A stretch of 64,000 bases of DNA from Cupriavidus sp. 2SB (GCF_005503625.1 NZ_SCMX01000008.1:1-64000), one strand, 5' to 3'; positions 25,786 to 33,114 are shown, numbered from the stretch's first letter. Notes: generated from the letters alone by a model not told the origin. Translations and numbers: made by a program.

Positions 25786-25814
25786 TTGCATTTTGTATTT
25801 AAGAATGCTTAAAT
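25786..25814 (+). promoter_or_regulatory. Rightward promoter of the Cro-like gene (PR-like) with operator
   Basis: -35 TTGCAT (25786-25791), 17-bp spacer, -10 TTAAAT (25809-25814). The spacer/-10 contains AAGAATGCTTAA, 11/12 identical to half of the PL palindrome, preceded by the same TTTTGT tract. The -10 ends only 7 nt before the ATG, so transcription probably starts at the ATG. Confidence 0.75.
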
Positions 25815-25821
25815 CCACTGC

Positions 25822-26028
25822 ATGGAAAAGTCCAAAGCAACCGAGCTCTTAGGGGGCACGACGTCGGCGGCAGCGAATGCCATAGGCATTTCGCCTCAAG
25901 CCTATTCGCAGTGGCCGGATCAACTGCCCAAACGGCTGTCTGATCGGGTCGTCGCTGCGATCGCCCGGCGTCACCTGCCTCCCGATCTACTCGGCGCTGA
26001 CCCCTCGCCAGCCGTAGCGGGCCACTAG
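25822..26028 (+). CDS. Cro/YdaS-like phage regulator, 68 aa
   Basis: HTH protein: ATELLGGTTSAAANAIGISP, then QAYSQWPDQLPKRLSDRV and AAIARRH, the YdaS/Cro pattern in Gram-negative phages. It is first in the rightward early transcript and divergent from the repressor. No Shine-Dalgarno; likely leaderless. Its end overlaps the convergent XRE gene by 4 bp. Confidence 0.8.
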   Translation: MEKSKATELLGGTTSAAANAIGISPQAYSQWPDQLPKRLSDRVVAAIARRHLPPDLLGADPSPAVAGH

Positions 26029-26369
26029 TTCCCGCTCTGGCCGTCTTCCAGTGTTTGTGCGATGCGTTCCAGTCGCGCAAGGAGTTCGCGCGTCGCGCGG
26101 ATGCAGTCCTGTAGTGCAGGGCGCTGGTCGGGAGGCTGTTTTCGGCCTCGGTTGGGTTTGCCCTTGCCAGTAGCGAGCCATTGGGCGGAAACGCCGAGGG
26201 TGCGCGCGATGGCTTCGGTGTGGCGGCTGCCGGTCGCGTTGCGATTCGGATCGGCCAGGTACTGGATGGATTGGTACTCGACGCCGACACGCTGAGCCAG
26301 AGCGCGCCGGGAGGTCGGCGGCTCGGTCTGCTGCATGGCCCATCGGAGGCGTTCGGCGTACGTGTACAT
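26025..26369 (-). CDS. Second XRE-type repressor-like protein, antisense to early transcript
   Basis: 114 aa. HTH RRALAQRVGVEYQSIQYLAD at about 21-40 and the same WLATGKG linker as the 25326-25751 protein, so the two are distant paralogues. The C-terminus is short and helical (RATRELLARLERIAQTLEDG), with no S24 domain. No SD precedes the ATG at 26369. Transcription toward the Cro-like gene would produce RNA antisense to PR messages. Role in the lysis/lysogeny switch is inferred. Confidence 0.72.
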   Translation of the reverse strand: MYTYAERLRWAMQQTEPPTSRRALAQRVGVEYQSIQYLADPNRNATGSRHTEAIARTLGVSAQWLATGKGKPNRGRKQPPDQRPALQDCIRATRELLARLERIAQTLEDGQSGN

Positions 26370-26533
26370 GCGGTTGAGTGTGTCATTGCCTCTGTGCAGA
26401 TGTGTCTGTGTTTTGCCGGTAGAAGCTTCTGCCGGGCTGGGCGGAGTGATCGCCTGGCAAAAAAATTTTCGGTCCCGCGCAACTGTGGATTCAACCGTGG
26501 AACCGATGAAATCTTTCTATAAGGACAAGAACG

Positions 26534-26932
26534 ATGCGGACAGCGAACCAGCTTGAATGCGGCCCCAGTACTGGCTTGCAGCCAGTCAGCGAGCAGCATC
26601 CGGGTGCGCAAGGCCCGTTTCTCTCACCCCACGTGATCGCGGAGTGCCGGACCTTCCGCGACGCCTGCGCGCTCGCCTGGGAACACCGGGCGAATCAGGG
26701 GCTGACGAAGCAGATCCTTGCGGCCATGGCTGACCTGTACCCGTCGCACTCGAGCGACTACTTCCACCGGGAAAAGAACAACGCGAACGGAAAGCCGCGT
26801 CGCGACCTGCCGGCGGAAAAGATCGCGGATGTGGAACGCGTCCTTGGCAACCGGGCAATCAGCCAGTACCTGGCACGCCGAGCGATGCTGACCCTGATGG
26901 AAGAAGTCATCGCAGCGAGGGCTCATGGATGA
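26534..26932 (+). CDS. Phage regulatory-type protein in the CII position, 132 aa
   Basis: RBS AAGGA 9 nt upstream. It has a helical core with GLTKQILAAMADLYPSHSSD (HTH-like) and DVERVLGNRAISQYLARRA. Position and helix content suggest a CII-type or related early regulator, but I see no definite CII signature. Confidence 0.6.
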   Translation: MRTANQLECGPSTGLQPVSEQHPGAQGPFLSPHVIAECRTFRDACALAWEHRANQGLTKQILAAMADLYPSHSSDYFHREKNNANGKPRRDLPAEKIADVERVLGNRAISQYLARRAMLTLMEEVIAARAHG

Positions 26933-27113
26933 AGGGGTAGCGCTGCGGATCGCCAGAAACGCGGTCCGGCAGGCGATGAAGCAAAACGGAGACGACAAGC
27001 AACGCGCGATCCGAGAGCTGCAGGAGATGGCCAAGAAGGATCCGCAATTGAACGAGGCATTCACCAAGGCTGGGTATCTGGACCTCGAGTCCGAGCAGTC
27101 GGTGAAGCACTAG
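26925..27113 (+). CDS. Hypothetical phage protein, 62 aa
   Basis: Overlaps the previous gene by 8 bp. ARNAVRQAMKQNGDDKQRAI is helical and basic. Unknown. Confidence 0.6.
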   Translation: MDEGVALRIARNAVRQAMKQNGDDKQRAIRELQEMAKKDPQLNEAFTKAGYLDLESEQSVKH

Positions 27114-27125
27114 GGGGGGCAGGGG

Positions 27126-27293
27126 ATGTACGAAATCATGAGCCGCACCGCGGTGAGAGATCAGGGCGCGGAAGCGTTCAAGCGGGGCGGCAAGGTGGAG
27201 CACAACCCCTATCTACCCGGTACCGACGCCCACCTGGAGTGGAACGCCGGTTTCAAGAATGAGCAGTACAAGCCGACCAAGCCGCAGGCGTAG
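27126..27293 (+). CDS. RMF/CrpP-like small basic protein, 55 aa
   Basis: MYEIMSRTAVRDQGAEAFKR then GGKVEHNPYLPGTDAHLEWN and AGF. The spacing G..A...G....NPY.........W..GF matches ribosome-modulation-factor and CrpP-type proteins, with NPY in place of CPY. RBS GGGGG directly precedes the ATG. Binding to ribosomes or another target is not demonstrated. Confidence 0.6.
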   Translation: MYEIMSRTAVRDQGAEAFKRGGKVEHNPYLPGTDAHLEWNAGFKNEQYKPTKPQA

Positions 27294-27303
27294 GGGAGAG
27301 GGC

Positions 27304-27600
27304 ATGCACACGCAAGTCGCGCACACCAGTATCCGGACCTACCGGGACATCAAGAAGGACGGCACGGTCTCCAGCAGACAGCGCCAGATCATGGCGGTCA
27401 TCGAGCCGTACCCGGCGGACTATTCGCTGCAGGAGCTTTGCGAACTGACGGGCCTGCCGGTCAACATCGTCAGTGGCCGTGTCAATGAGCTGCTCGAGAA
27501 GCTGGGCGAGCTGCAGCACGGTCCGTCGCGCACGTGCCGCATCACCGGCCGCACGATTCGCCCGGTACGCCGGCCGCATCCGCAGATGGGGCTGTTCTGA
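27304..27600 (+). CDS. Winged-helix phage protein, 98 aa
   Basis: SSRQRQIMAVIEPYPADYSL then QELCELTGLPVNIVSGRVNE and a basic wing TCRITGRTIRPVRRPH form a compact wHTH. The ATG at 27304 follows GGGGAGAGGG. It overlaps the methylase start (TGATG). Probably an early DNA-binding regulator. Confidence 0.68.
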   Translation: MHTQVAHTSIRTYRDIKKDGTVSSRQRQIMAVIEPYPADYSLQELCELTGLPVNIVSGRVNELLEKLGELQHGPSRTCRITGRTIRPVRRPHPQMGLF

Positions 27601-28472
27601 TGTCCACTATTATCCGACCCGCGCTCCGCTACCACGGAGCGAAGTTTCGGCTCGCCGCGTGGGTGATGGGCTTCTTTCCTGCCCATACCTGCTATGTCGA
27701 GCCGTTTGGCGGCGCTGCAGGCGTTCTGCTGCAAAAGGATCGCGCGTATGCCGAGGTCTACAACGACCTCGACGGCGAGATGGTCAATTTCTTCCAAGTA
27801 CTCCGAGACCCCGTCACCCGAGGCCAACTGATTGAGGCATGCGTCTTCACGCCGTACTCCCGAGAGGACTTTGAACTTGCCTGGGAACCGGCATCGGAGC
27901 CGGTTGAAAGGGCCAGGCGCATTGCGGTCAGGGCACAGATGGGATTTGGCTCTGCCGGCGCCACGAAGGGAGTCACCGGCTTCCGTATCGATACCAAACG
28001 CGACTACGGAACCGCCCAGCAGATATGGGCCTTGTATCCGGCAGCCATCTCCGCAGCTGGCGAGCGTATGCAATCGGTTCTGATCGAGAACCGACCGGCC
28101 ATCGACGTGATGCGCCAGCACGACGGCCCTGCCACGCTGCACTTCGTGGATCCGCCGTACCTACACTCAACCCGCGTGATGAACCGGGGCGAGCGCTATT
28201 ACCAGCATGAAATGACGGAAGACCAACACGTCGAGCTGCTGTCGGCGTTACTCGATCTGGAGGGCATGGTTGTCCTCTGTGGCTATCCATCAGATCTCTA
28301 TGACACGGCATTGCCTGGATGGGCTCGCCATGAGAAGGCTGCCCGCATCAGTGCTGGTCGTGGTACCGCGCTGCGAACGGAGGTCGTCTGGCTGAACCCG
28401 GCATGTGACGCCGCCTTGGTTGAGCAAGAGGGCTTGCTTCTGCAGGGCGGACTGTTCGAGGTGGCAGCATGA
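27600..28472 (+). CDS. D12-class DNA N6-adenine methyltransferase (Dam-like)
   Basis: 290 aa. N-terminal YHGAKFRLAAWVM and SAM-binding YVEPFGGAAGVLLQK (motif I), catalytic DPPY in LHFVDPPYLHS (motif IV), then GYPSDLY. No restriction partner is nearby, so it is an orphan phage methylase that may protect phage DNA or affect packaging. The start at 27600 overlaps the previous stop (TGATG). Recognition site unknown, GATC plausible for the family. Confidence 0.88.
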   Translation: MSTIIRPALRYHGAKFRLAAWVMGFFPAHTCYVEPFGGAAGVLLQKDRAYAEVYNDLDGEMVNFFQVLRDPVTRGQLIEACVFTPYSREDFELAWEPASEPVERARRIAVRAQMGFGSAGATKGVTGFRIDTKRDYGTAQQIWALYPAAISAAGERMQSVLIENRPAIDVMRQHDGPATLHFVDPPYLHSTRVMNRGERYYQHEMTEDQHVELLSALLDLEGMVVLCGYPSDLYDTALPGWARHEKAARISAGRGTALRTEVVWLNPACDAALVEQEGLLLQGGLFEVAA

Positions 28473-28828
28473 GCCAGGTGATCATCATTGCGAATGGCAA
28501 GGCCATCCGCGTCAATCCGCTGCTGCACCCGGACCTCCTGTGTCACGGCCAGCAGTGCTATCTCCGCTTCCCCGGCATCTGCCGGAACAATCCCGACACC
28601 GTGGTGCCCGCCCATTCCAACCAGCTGAAGCACGGCAAGGGGAAGGGGCTGAAGGCGAACGACCTCATGACGGTGCCGGCTTGTTTCCAGTGTCACTACG
28701 AGCTCGACCAGGGCAACCGCTTCACCAAGGAGCAGAAGACCGCTCGGTGGGACCTCGGCTATGACCGCTGGGGGCCGTACCGCCTGCATCACTATGGCGT
28801 GCCAGCGGCGCGTGTGGAGGCCGCATGA
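28469..28828 (+). CDS. YbcO/DUF1364-like phage nuclease, 119 aa
   Basis: Pattern C..QQCYLRFPGICRNNPDT, AHSNQ...HGKGKGLKANDL and CFQCHYELD matches the small YbcO-type metal-binding nuclease of lambdoid phages. Zn/HNH-like ligands are the Cys pairs and His residues. ATGA overlaps on both sides. Probably acts in recombination or DNA processing. Confidence 0.78.
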   Translation: MSQVIIIANGKAIRVNPLLHPDLLCHGQQCYLRFPGICRNNPDTVVPAHSNQLKHGKGKGLKANDLMTVPACFQCHYELDQGNRFTKEQKTARWDLGYDRWGPYRLHHYGVPAARVEAA

Positions 28829-29808
28829 GCGTTGAAGCGATTACCTGGGCGCTGAAGCAGAAGGTTGGCCGCTCGTCGACCAAGCATGTCCTCATGCTGC
28901 TGGCCAACTGCACCACGGCACCCCTGAACCGCATCTACACCTCGATCGCATATCTGGCCGAGTCCACTGAAATGGACCGTAAGACCATCATCGCGGCGAT
29001 CGAGAAGCTTCAAGGATTGGGATTCATTTCCGATACCGGAGACCGCATCGGCAAGACGGGGCAGATTCCGGTCTATCAGCTGAACATGATTGATGCCCTT
29101 GAGGATGACGGCGAGGAAAAACGGAACCATTCCGAAAACGGAACTGTTCCGAAAACGGATTCTAACGGTACCAAAAACGGCGGCAAACAGTCCCAAAAAC
29201 GGTCGGAAACGGTCCCGAAAACGGTACACGGAACAAAAGGAACTAAAGGAACTAAGGGAACGCAAACGCGCGGCAAGCGCGCGAGTGTGTGTGTCCAACT
29301 ACCCGATTGGCTTCCTCAAGGCTCATGGGATGACTGGCTGGCGCATCGGAAAGCCATGAAGGCGCCGTTCACCCAGCGTGCTGCCGAGTTGTCGATCAGC
29401 GTACTGGACCGCCTGCGCGGCGAAGGTCATGACCCGGTGGCCGTGATCAACGAGAGCGTCCTGCGCGGCTGGACGGGTTTGTTCCCTCTGCGCCAAGCGA
29501 CCACGGGTGGTGCCCCTGCCCAGAGCGGCACGGCCCCCTCGGGCACATGGTGGGAAACCTCCGAGGGTGTCCGGCAGATGGGTGCAGCGCTGGGTTTGAC
29601 GTACGACGGTCAGGAGAACGCCCGCCGGTACATGTTCCGTGTCTTCAAAGCAGCGGGCCCAGGTGCTTGGGTGGAGCGAGAACTGACCGCAGCGTCCCGG
29701 ATGAACGAATTCGAGTACGAGCGCGTATTCGCCTACTTCATGGGCGAGAAGCCCGTGTCGCAGCAGCAGCTGGCCCAGCGCGCGGCGGAGCAGGGAGGCG
29801 AGGCATGA
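28825..29808 (+). CDS. O-like phage replication initiator, 327 aa, with internal iterons
   Basis: The N-terminal winged helix (about 1-80: KHVLMLLANCTTAPLNRIYT, then MDRKTIIAAIEKLQGLGFIS) is like Rep/O proteins. A low-complexity linker (about 95-150, Asn/Gly/Thr/Lys-rich, TKGTKGTKGT) is encoded by repeated DNA (29115-29258). The C-terminal domain (WDDWLAHRKAM..., then WVERELTAASRMNEFEYER) may bind a helicase or loader. As in lambda O, the origin appears to lie within the gene. No helicase gene follows, so the host DnaB is probably recruited. Confidence 0.75.
   Translation: MSVEAITWALKQKVGRSSTKHVLMLLANCTTAPLNRIYTSIAYLAESTEMDRKTIIAAIEKLQGLGFISDTGDRIGKTGQIPVYQLNMIDALEDDGEEKRNHSENGTVPKTDSNGTKNGGKQSQKRSETVPKTVHGTKGTKGTKGTQTRGKRASVCVQLPDWLPQGSWDDWLAHRKAMKAPFTQRAAELSISVLDRLRGEGHDPVAVINESVLRGWTGLFPLRQATTGGAPAQSGTAPSGTWWETSEGVRQMGAALGLTYDGQENARRYMFRVFKAAGPGAWVERELTAASRMNEFEYERVFAYFMGEKPVSQQQLAQRAAEQGGEA
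29115..29224 (+). repeat. Iteron array, candidate phage replication origin
   Basis: Seven copies of CC(G/A)AAAACGG or close variants begin at 29115, 29132, 29149, 29171, 29193, 29203 and 29215. Intervals 17, 17, 22, 22 and 22 link the five main steps; 29203 is a degenerate extra. The array sits in the linker of the O-like gene. A 9-nt GGAACTAAA direct repeat follows at once. Confidence 0.7.
29230..29258 (+). repeat. GGAACTAAA 9-nt tandem repeat next to the iterons
   Basis: Three and a half copies encode TKGTKGTKGT. This purine-rich, less GC-rich tract could be the unwinding element of the origin. Confidence 0.55.
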
Positions 29809-29832
29809 CGAGCTTGTGGGGGCGGTGGGGCA

Positions 29833-30015
29833 ATGCGAACGGACGAGGCTTGGCGGCACGAGTGCGAGGTGCGGTGGCTGGCGGCAAAGCCCGGGCAGCG
29901 GATAGCCGAGTACCTGAAGGTGGTGGAGAAACAGCGAGGGCGACCAGCGGCGGAAAAGCTGCTGGAGGACGTCAGGGAGCTACGGTCAAAGGTTACCAGC
30001 CGGAAGGCGGGTTGA
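29833..30015 (+). CDS. Conserved small phage protein, 60 aa
   Basis: MRTDEAWRHECEVRWLAAKP begins a helical, basic protein type that recurs between replication and resolvase genes of Burkholderiaceae phages. Ends TGATG into the DUF1064 gene. Unknown function. Confidence 0.7.
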   Translation: MRTDEAWRHECEVRWLAAKPGQRIAEYLKVVEKQRGRPAAEKLLEDVRELRSKVTSRKAG

Positions 30016-30362
30016 TGCCACCGCCGCCGCCGCCTCGCAAGTACGGCAACGAGCGGGTGACGGTGGGCGAGGAAACGTTCGACAGCCGACGGGAGATGGA
30101 GCGGTATTACCACCTCCTGATTCTCCAGCGGGCTGGCCACATCCAGCAGTTGGAGCGCCAGGTGGTTTTCATCCTTGCGCCGTCCGTGGTGATCGGCGGC
30201 CGGAAGCGCCCCCCGTTGAAGTACGTGGCGGACTTTACCTACGTGGAGCGCGGCGCCACGCAGAAGACGGTGGAGGACGTGAAGGGCGTCATCACCAAGG
30301 AATACCGGATCAAGCGCCACCTGATGGCAGTCATGGGGTTTGAGATCAAGGAGACGAAATGA
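30015..30362 (+). CDS. DUF1064 family phage endonuclease-like protein, 115 aa
   Basis: After a Pro tract: GEETFDSRREMERYYHLLIL, LERQVVFILAP, YVADFTYVE and VEDVKGVITKEYRIKRHLM. The D/E...Q...D..Y...V.DVKG set is the PD-(D/E)xK-like DUF1064 pattern, proposed as a resolvase or late nuclease. The start at 30015 overlaps the previous stop. An in-frame ATG at 29805 would encode a non-family extension across the 60-aa gene and is not preferred. Confidence 0.82.
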   Translation: MPPPPPPRKYGNERVTVGEETFDSRREMERYYHLLILQRAGHIQQLERQVVFILAPSVVIGGRKRPPLKYVADFTYVERGATQKTVEDVKGVITKEYRIKRHLMAVMGFEIKETK

Positions 30363-30616
30363 GCGAGATCAAGGTGCACGAGTCCTCGGTGGACGAAAAG
30401 CGGTACCGCGCGGTGTTGGATGAAGAGCAGATTCTCAGTGTCCTCGCTGCGGTGGTGGCCGCCCAGGCCGGGGTGGATCTCGAAGCAAAGAATGTTTCTC
30501 TGCGCACGGTGCACATCAGCTCTCGCGTTGGCAGCCTGAGCACTACCAACAAGTACGAGGCCGTTGTTGAGATTGTGATTGACCAGCGGCAGCAACCCCA
30601 GGGCGCTGCAACATGA
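30359..30616 (+). CDS. Hypothetical phage protein, 85 aa
   Basis: EEQILSVLAAVVAAQAGVDL then NKYEAVVEIVID form a small alpha/beta protein of a type common in phage early operons. ATGA overlaps on both sides. Unknown. Confidence 0.62.
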   Translation: MSEIKVHESSVDEKRYRAVLDEEQILSVLAAVVAAQAGVDLEAKNVSLRTVHISSRVGSLSTTNKYEAVVEIVIDQRQQPQGAAT

Positions 30617-30699
30617 GCGCCGCTGACATCTGCGACGCGTTCGCCGCGCTGGTGATGACTGGCGTGGTCCTGTCGATTCTGTGGGGAGCAAAGCGATGA
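30613..30699 (+). CDS. Single-TM phage micro-protein, 28 aa
   Basis: MSAADICDAFAALVMTGVVL then SILWGAKR. It overlaps both neighbours by 4 bp; translation is coupled. One membrane helix. Confidence 0.5.
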   Translation: MSAADICDAFAALVMTGVVLSILWGAKR

Positions 30700-31262
30700 G
30701 CCGGCAGTGGACGGATGAGGAGAAGGCGAAGCTGGTCGTGCTGGTCGGTCAAGGGCTGAAGTGGTGGGACATCGGCTTTCAGCTGGGCAGGACGGGGGAT
30801 GCCGTGCAGATGATGGCGGGCAGCATGAAGCTGGGTCCGAAACCGTTCAAGGGAAAACGCTCGGCGGTATGGCGGCTGATGGTCCGGATCTGCGCGGATG
30901 GGCGGCCTCGCACGGTGCATGAGTTGGTCGCCTTGACCGGAGCCAGCCGCGTCTGCATCGACCGACTCATGAAGGAAGGCCACGCGGATGGGGAAGCACA
31001 CACGGCGGGCTGGCTGAAAAGCCGCCGCGGCCCACCGAAGCCGCTGTGGCTGCCGGTGCCCGGAACGGACGCGCCGAAGCCCTATGTGCCGACCGCGTCC
31101 GAGCGCCAGTGCGCCCGCATGCGCCGAATGAAGGAGGAAGACCCGCTCCGCTACAAGGCAATCATCGACCGCTGCACGCTGCGTCGGAAGCTGAAGCGCG
31201 GCGTCGTGGCGCAGCAGCATCCCGTGGTGCAGGCGCTCTTTGGCATGGGGGTGGCCGCATGA
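30696..31262 (+). CDS. Phage DNA-binding protein with GcrA/Myb-like HTH, 188 aa
   Basis: N-terminal SRQWTDEEKAKLVVLVGQGL, GxSxxxIxxxLGRT-type helix pair (GcrA-like). A second winged-helix-like part follows: RTVHELVALTGASRVCIDRL. The C-terminus is Arg-rich (RQCARMRRMKEEDPLRYKAI). RBS GGGGAGC fixes the start at 30696. Probably a transcription regulator. Confidence 0.65.
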   Translation: MSRQWTDEEKAKLVVLVGQGLKWWDIGFQLGRTGDAVQMMAGSMKLGPKPFKGKRSAVWRLMVRICADGRPRTVHELVALTGASRVCIDRLMKEGHADGEAHTAGWLKSRRGPPKPLWLPVPGTDAPKPYVPTASERQCARMRRMKEEDPLRYKAIIDRCTLRRKLKRGVVAQQHPVVQALFGMGVAA

Positions 31263-31528
31263 CCGAGAAACAGAAGGGCGGTGCGCTGGCCCGTCTGGCC
31301 GGGATTCTCTGCAACAACCCGGAGTTCCGCCGGATGGTGGCGGTCAAGACTGGGTTGCCGTGCGACACGCCAGCCGACGCGCGAGCCCTCATCTTGAAGC
31401 GCTGCGACATCACGTCCCGGGCGGACCTCGATCACGTCCCGAAGGCCGAGGCGGAATTCCATGCCGCATTCCGACTGCCGTGGATGCGGTGGCAGCAGGG
31501 CGCAAGACAACAGAACCAGACCAGATAA
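31259..31528 (+). CDS. Conserved hypothetical phage protein, 89 aa
   Basis: LARLAGILCNNPEFRRMVAV, KTGLPCDTPADARALI and CDITSRADLDHVPKAEAEFH read as a compact helical protein recurrent in early/middle regions of related phages. Overlaps the upstream gene (ATGA). Confidence 0.65.
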   Translation: MTEKQKGGALARLAGILCNNPEFRRMVAVKTGLPCDTPADARALILKRCDITSRADLDHVPKAEAEFHAAFRLPWMRWQQGARQQNQTR

Positions 31529-31543
31529 CCGGGGAGCAGACAG

Positions 31544-32167
31544 ATGACCGAGACCGAGATCCTATTCACCAGCGCGGACAGCGCACTCCGCTTTGCGTTC
31601 TCGTACTCGACGCAGCAGTACAGCCCGACACCGATGGCGCGCGCGATGCGCGGCGGCAACGTTGGTACCGGGAAGGGTCTGGTGGGGCTGGACGGCGCAG
31701 CCCAGGCGGGCATGGTGCGCGCGGAGGTGAAGGAATTCAACGACCTGCACCGGTCGCTCCTGATCGCCCAGTTCGCCCCGTCTGAATTGCCGTGCCCGTG
31801 TACGGCGCCGTGCTGCTCGGGCAACAGGCCGAACCGGGAGTGGGCGGACGCGATTACCTTCCTGACCGATCATACGACGCACCTGTTCGCGGGCGGCCTG
31901 ACGCATTACCGCCTCAGACGGACGTTGATCGAGCGGCATTTTGGCGCGCACCGGGACATTCACGGGAAGAAGATCACGCTGGAGCGCTTGGCCCAGCAGT
32001 GCGACATCCACCGGCAGACCGTTTCCACTCACCACCAGAAGCTGATGGCATGGCTGCGGGGGACGAAGGGCGTGAACGGATCGGTGGGCGTCCAGTCGGT
32101 GGCGTTGCAGCGCGCGGACGAGCTGCTGCGCGAGATCGGCTTGGTGGGGATGGAGGAGGCCGCATGA
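31544..32167 (+). CDS. Putative phage late-gene regulator, 207 aa
   Basis: The N-half has ETEILFTSADSALRFAFSYS and GKGLVGLDGAAQAGMV, then a Cys cluster CPCTAPCC (probable zinc site). The C-terminal HTH is LERLAQQCDIHRQTVSTHHQ. Position, last regulator before the structural genes, and size fit an antiterminator Q-like or activator role. I do not see a named family signature. Confidence 0.55.
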   Translation: MTETEILFTSADSALRFAFSYSTQQYSPTPMARAMRGGNVGTGKGLVGLDGAAQAGMVRAEVKEFNDLHRSLLIAQFAPSELPCPCTAPCCSGNRPNREWADAITFLTDHTTHLFAGGLTHYRLRRTLIERHFGAHRDIHGKKITLERLAQQCDIHRQTVSTHHQKLMAWLRGTKGVNGSVGVQSVALQRADELLREIGLVGMEEAA

Positions 32168-32358
32168 GCGCCGCACGACTGATCTACTGCCTGGGCACCG
32201 CAATGAAGCCCTGCGATGACTGCCGATACCGAAAAGCCTGGGAGACGCTCAACCAGTTGCCGGACACATTGCGACGGCAGATGCAGGAGGGGGCGATTAG
32301 CGTCAGCACCGAGCGTTGCATGATCACCCACTGGAGTCTCAGGAAGGAGGCGGCATGA
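32164..32358 (+). CDS. Hypothetical phage protein, 64 aa
   Basis: MSAARLIYCLGTAMKPCDDC has CxxC; QLPDTLRRQMQEGAISV is helical. ATGA overlaps on both sides. Unknown. Confidence 0.55.
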   Translation: MSAARLIYCLGTAMKPCDDCRYRKAWETLNQLPDTLRRQMQEGAISVSTERCMITHWSLRKEAA

Positions 32359-32687
32359 GCCAGGACAAGGACATCCAGGCGGCGCGAGTAGCTTTCGAGG
32401 CTGTCTATCCGGTGCCCGCTCAATGCGTCTGGGTCGGAAATGGGTATGCGGCCACCGGCTACAACGCCTGGGACGCCCAGACCCATTGCCATCGCTGGGA
32501 GGGATGGCTCGCGGCCCGGCGTGCAGAGCCGGAGGAAGAGCGGCCATCGAACGGCCAGGTATCAGCGGCGGCCAGGAATATCGCCCGATTGCTCTTGGGC
32601 GATGAACGAAAGGTGGACTGCGACATCGTCGAGAGTCACATACGTGAGCTGCTTGCTTCTCCGGGCCGAGGGGGACCAGAGCATTAG
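32355..32687 (+). CDS. Hypothetical phage protein, 110 aa
   Basis: AARVAFEAVYPVPAQCVWVG then TGYNAWDAQTHCHRWEGWLA, a pattern common to many phage accessory proteins. The C-terminus resembles a separate helical module. Last gene of the rightward middle run. Confidence 0.6.
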   Translation: MSQDKDIQAARVAFEAVYPVPAQCVWVGNGYAATGYNAWDAQTHCHRWEGWLAARRAEPEEERPSNGQVSAAARNIARLLLGDERKVDCDIVESHIRELLASPGRGGPEH

Positions 32688-32736
32688 AGTTTCTCCAATG
32701 TAGTAAAGTGGCGCATTCCTACCGCGCGACCTGACT

Positions 32737-33114
32737 ATGTCGGCAATCCTTCACCAGTTCCTGAGCCAGGCAACGGCCAAAAATTCAAAGTCCTCGGCGT
32801 TGCACCCGCTGCTTTGGGCGTTCGGCATTTGTGTCGGTGGAGTTCCTGTTGTCGCATGGGCTACCCCAAATCCCTGGATTTGGGGATCGATGCTGGTTGG
32901 CGCCGCGATCCTTCTGATCTCCATTCTCTCCGCGTATTTCTATTTCATGGTTAATGATCCCGACGCTCTGCGCTCGGAAAGCTTCAAGTTGTCTAAGATG
33001 GCCTTGGAGAAGGGCATGATGGGCGATAGCATCGTTGGGCTGGTTGACGTAAATGCTTTGAGCAATGAACCCCGTTCGCCGCGGGTCATCACTCAAGAGA
33101 ATGTCAATGGCTAA
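32737..33114 (+). CDS. Two-TM membrane protein of a two-gene cassette
   Basis: 125 aa. TM1 about 24-41 (LLWAFGICVGGVPVVAW), a short NPWI loop, TM2 about 47-71 (SMLVGAAILLISILSAYFYF). A cytoplasmic tail follows with DPDALRSESFKLSKMALEKG. It overlaps the downstream Cas2/SinR-like gene by 8 bp. The pair is less G+C-rich than its neighbours and breaks the phage gene order between the middle genes and the terminase region. It looks like a moron; a defence or exclusion role is inferred. Confidence 0.7.
   Translation: MSAILHQFLSQATAKNSKSSALHPLLWAFGICVGGVPVVAWATPNPWIWGSMLVGAAILLISILSAYFYFMVNDPDALRSESFKLSKMALEKGMMGDSIVGLVDVNALSNEPRSPRVITQENVNG

Noticed and set aside
29115-29258. CRISPR-like reading of the short repeats
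   Set aside because: Units are 9-10 nt, irregularly spaced, inside a coding sequence; iterons explain them better. No CRISPR array is seen anywhere.
29547-30014. N-terminal extension of the DUF1064 frame back to 29547 or 29805
   Set aside because: It is out-of-family low-complexity sequence overlapping the O-like and 60-aa genes; the TGATG start at 30015 fits the domain.
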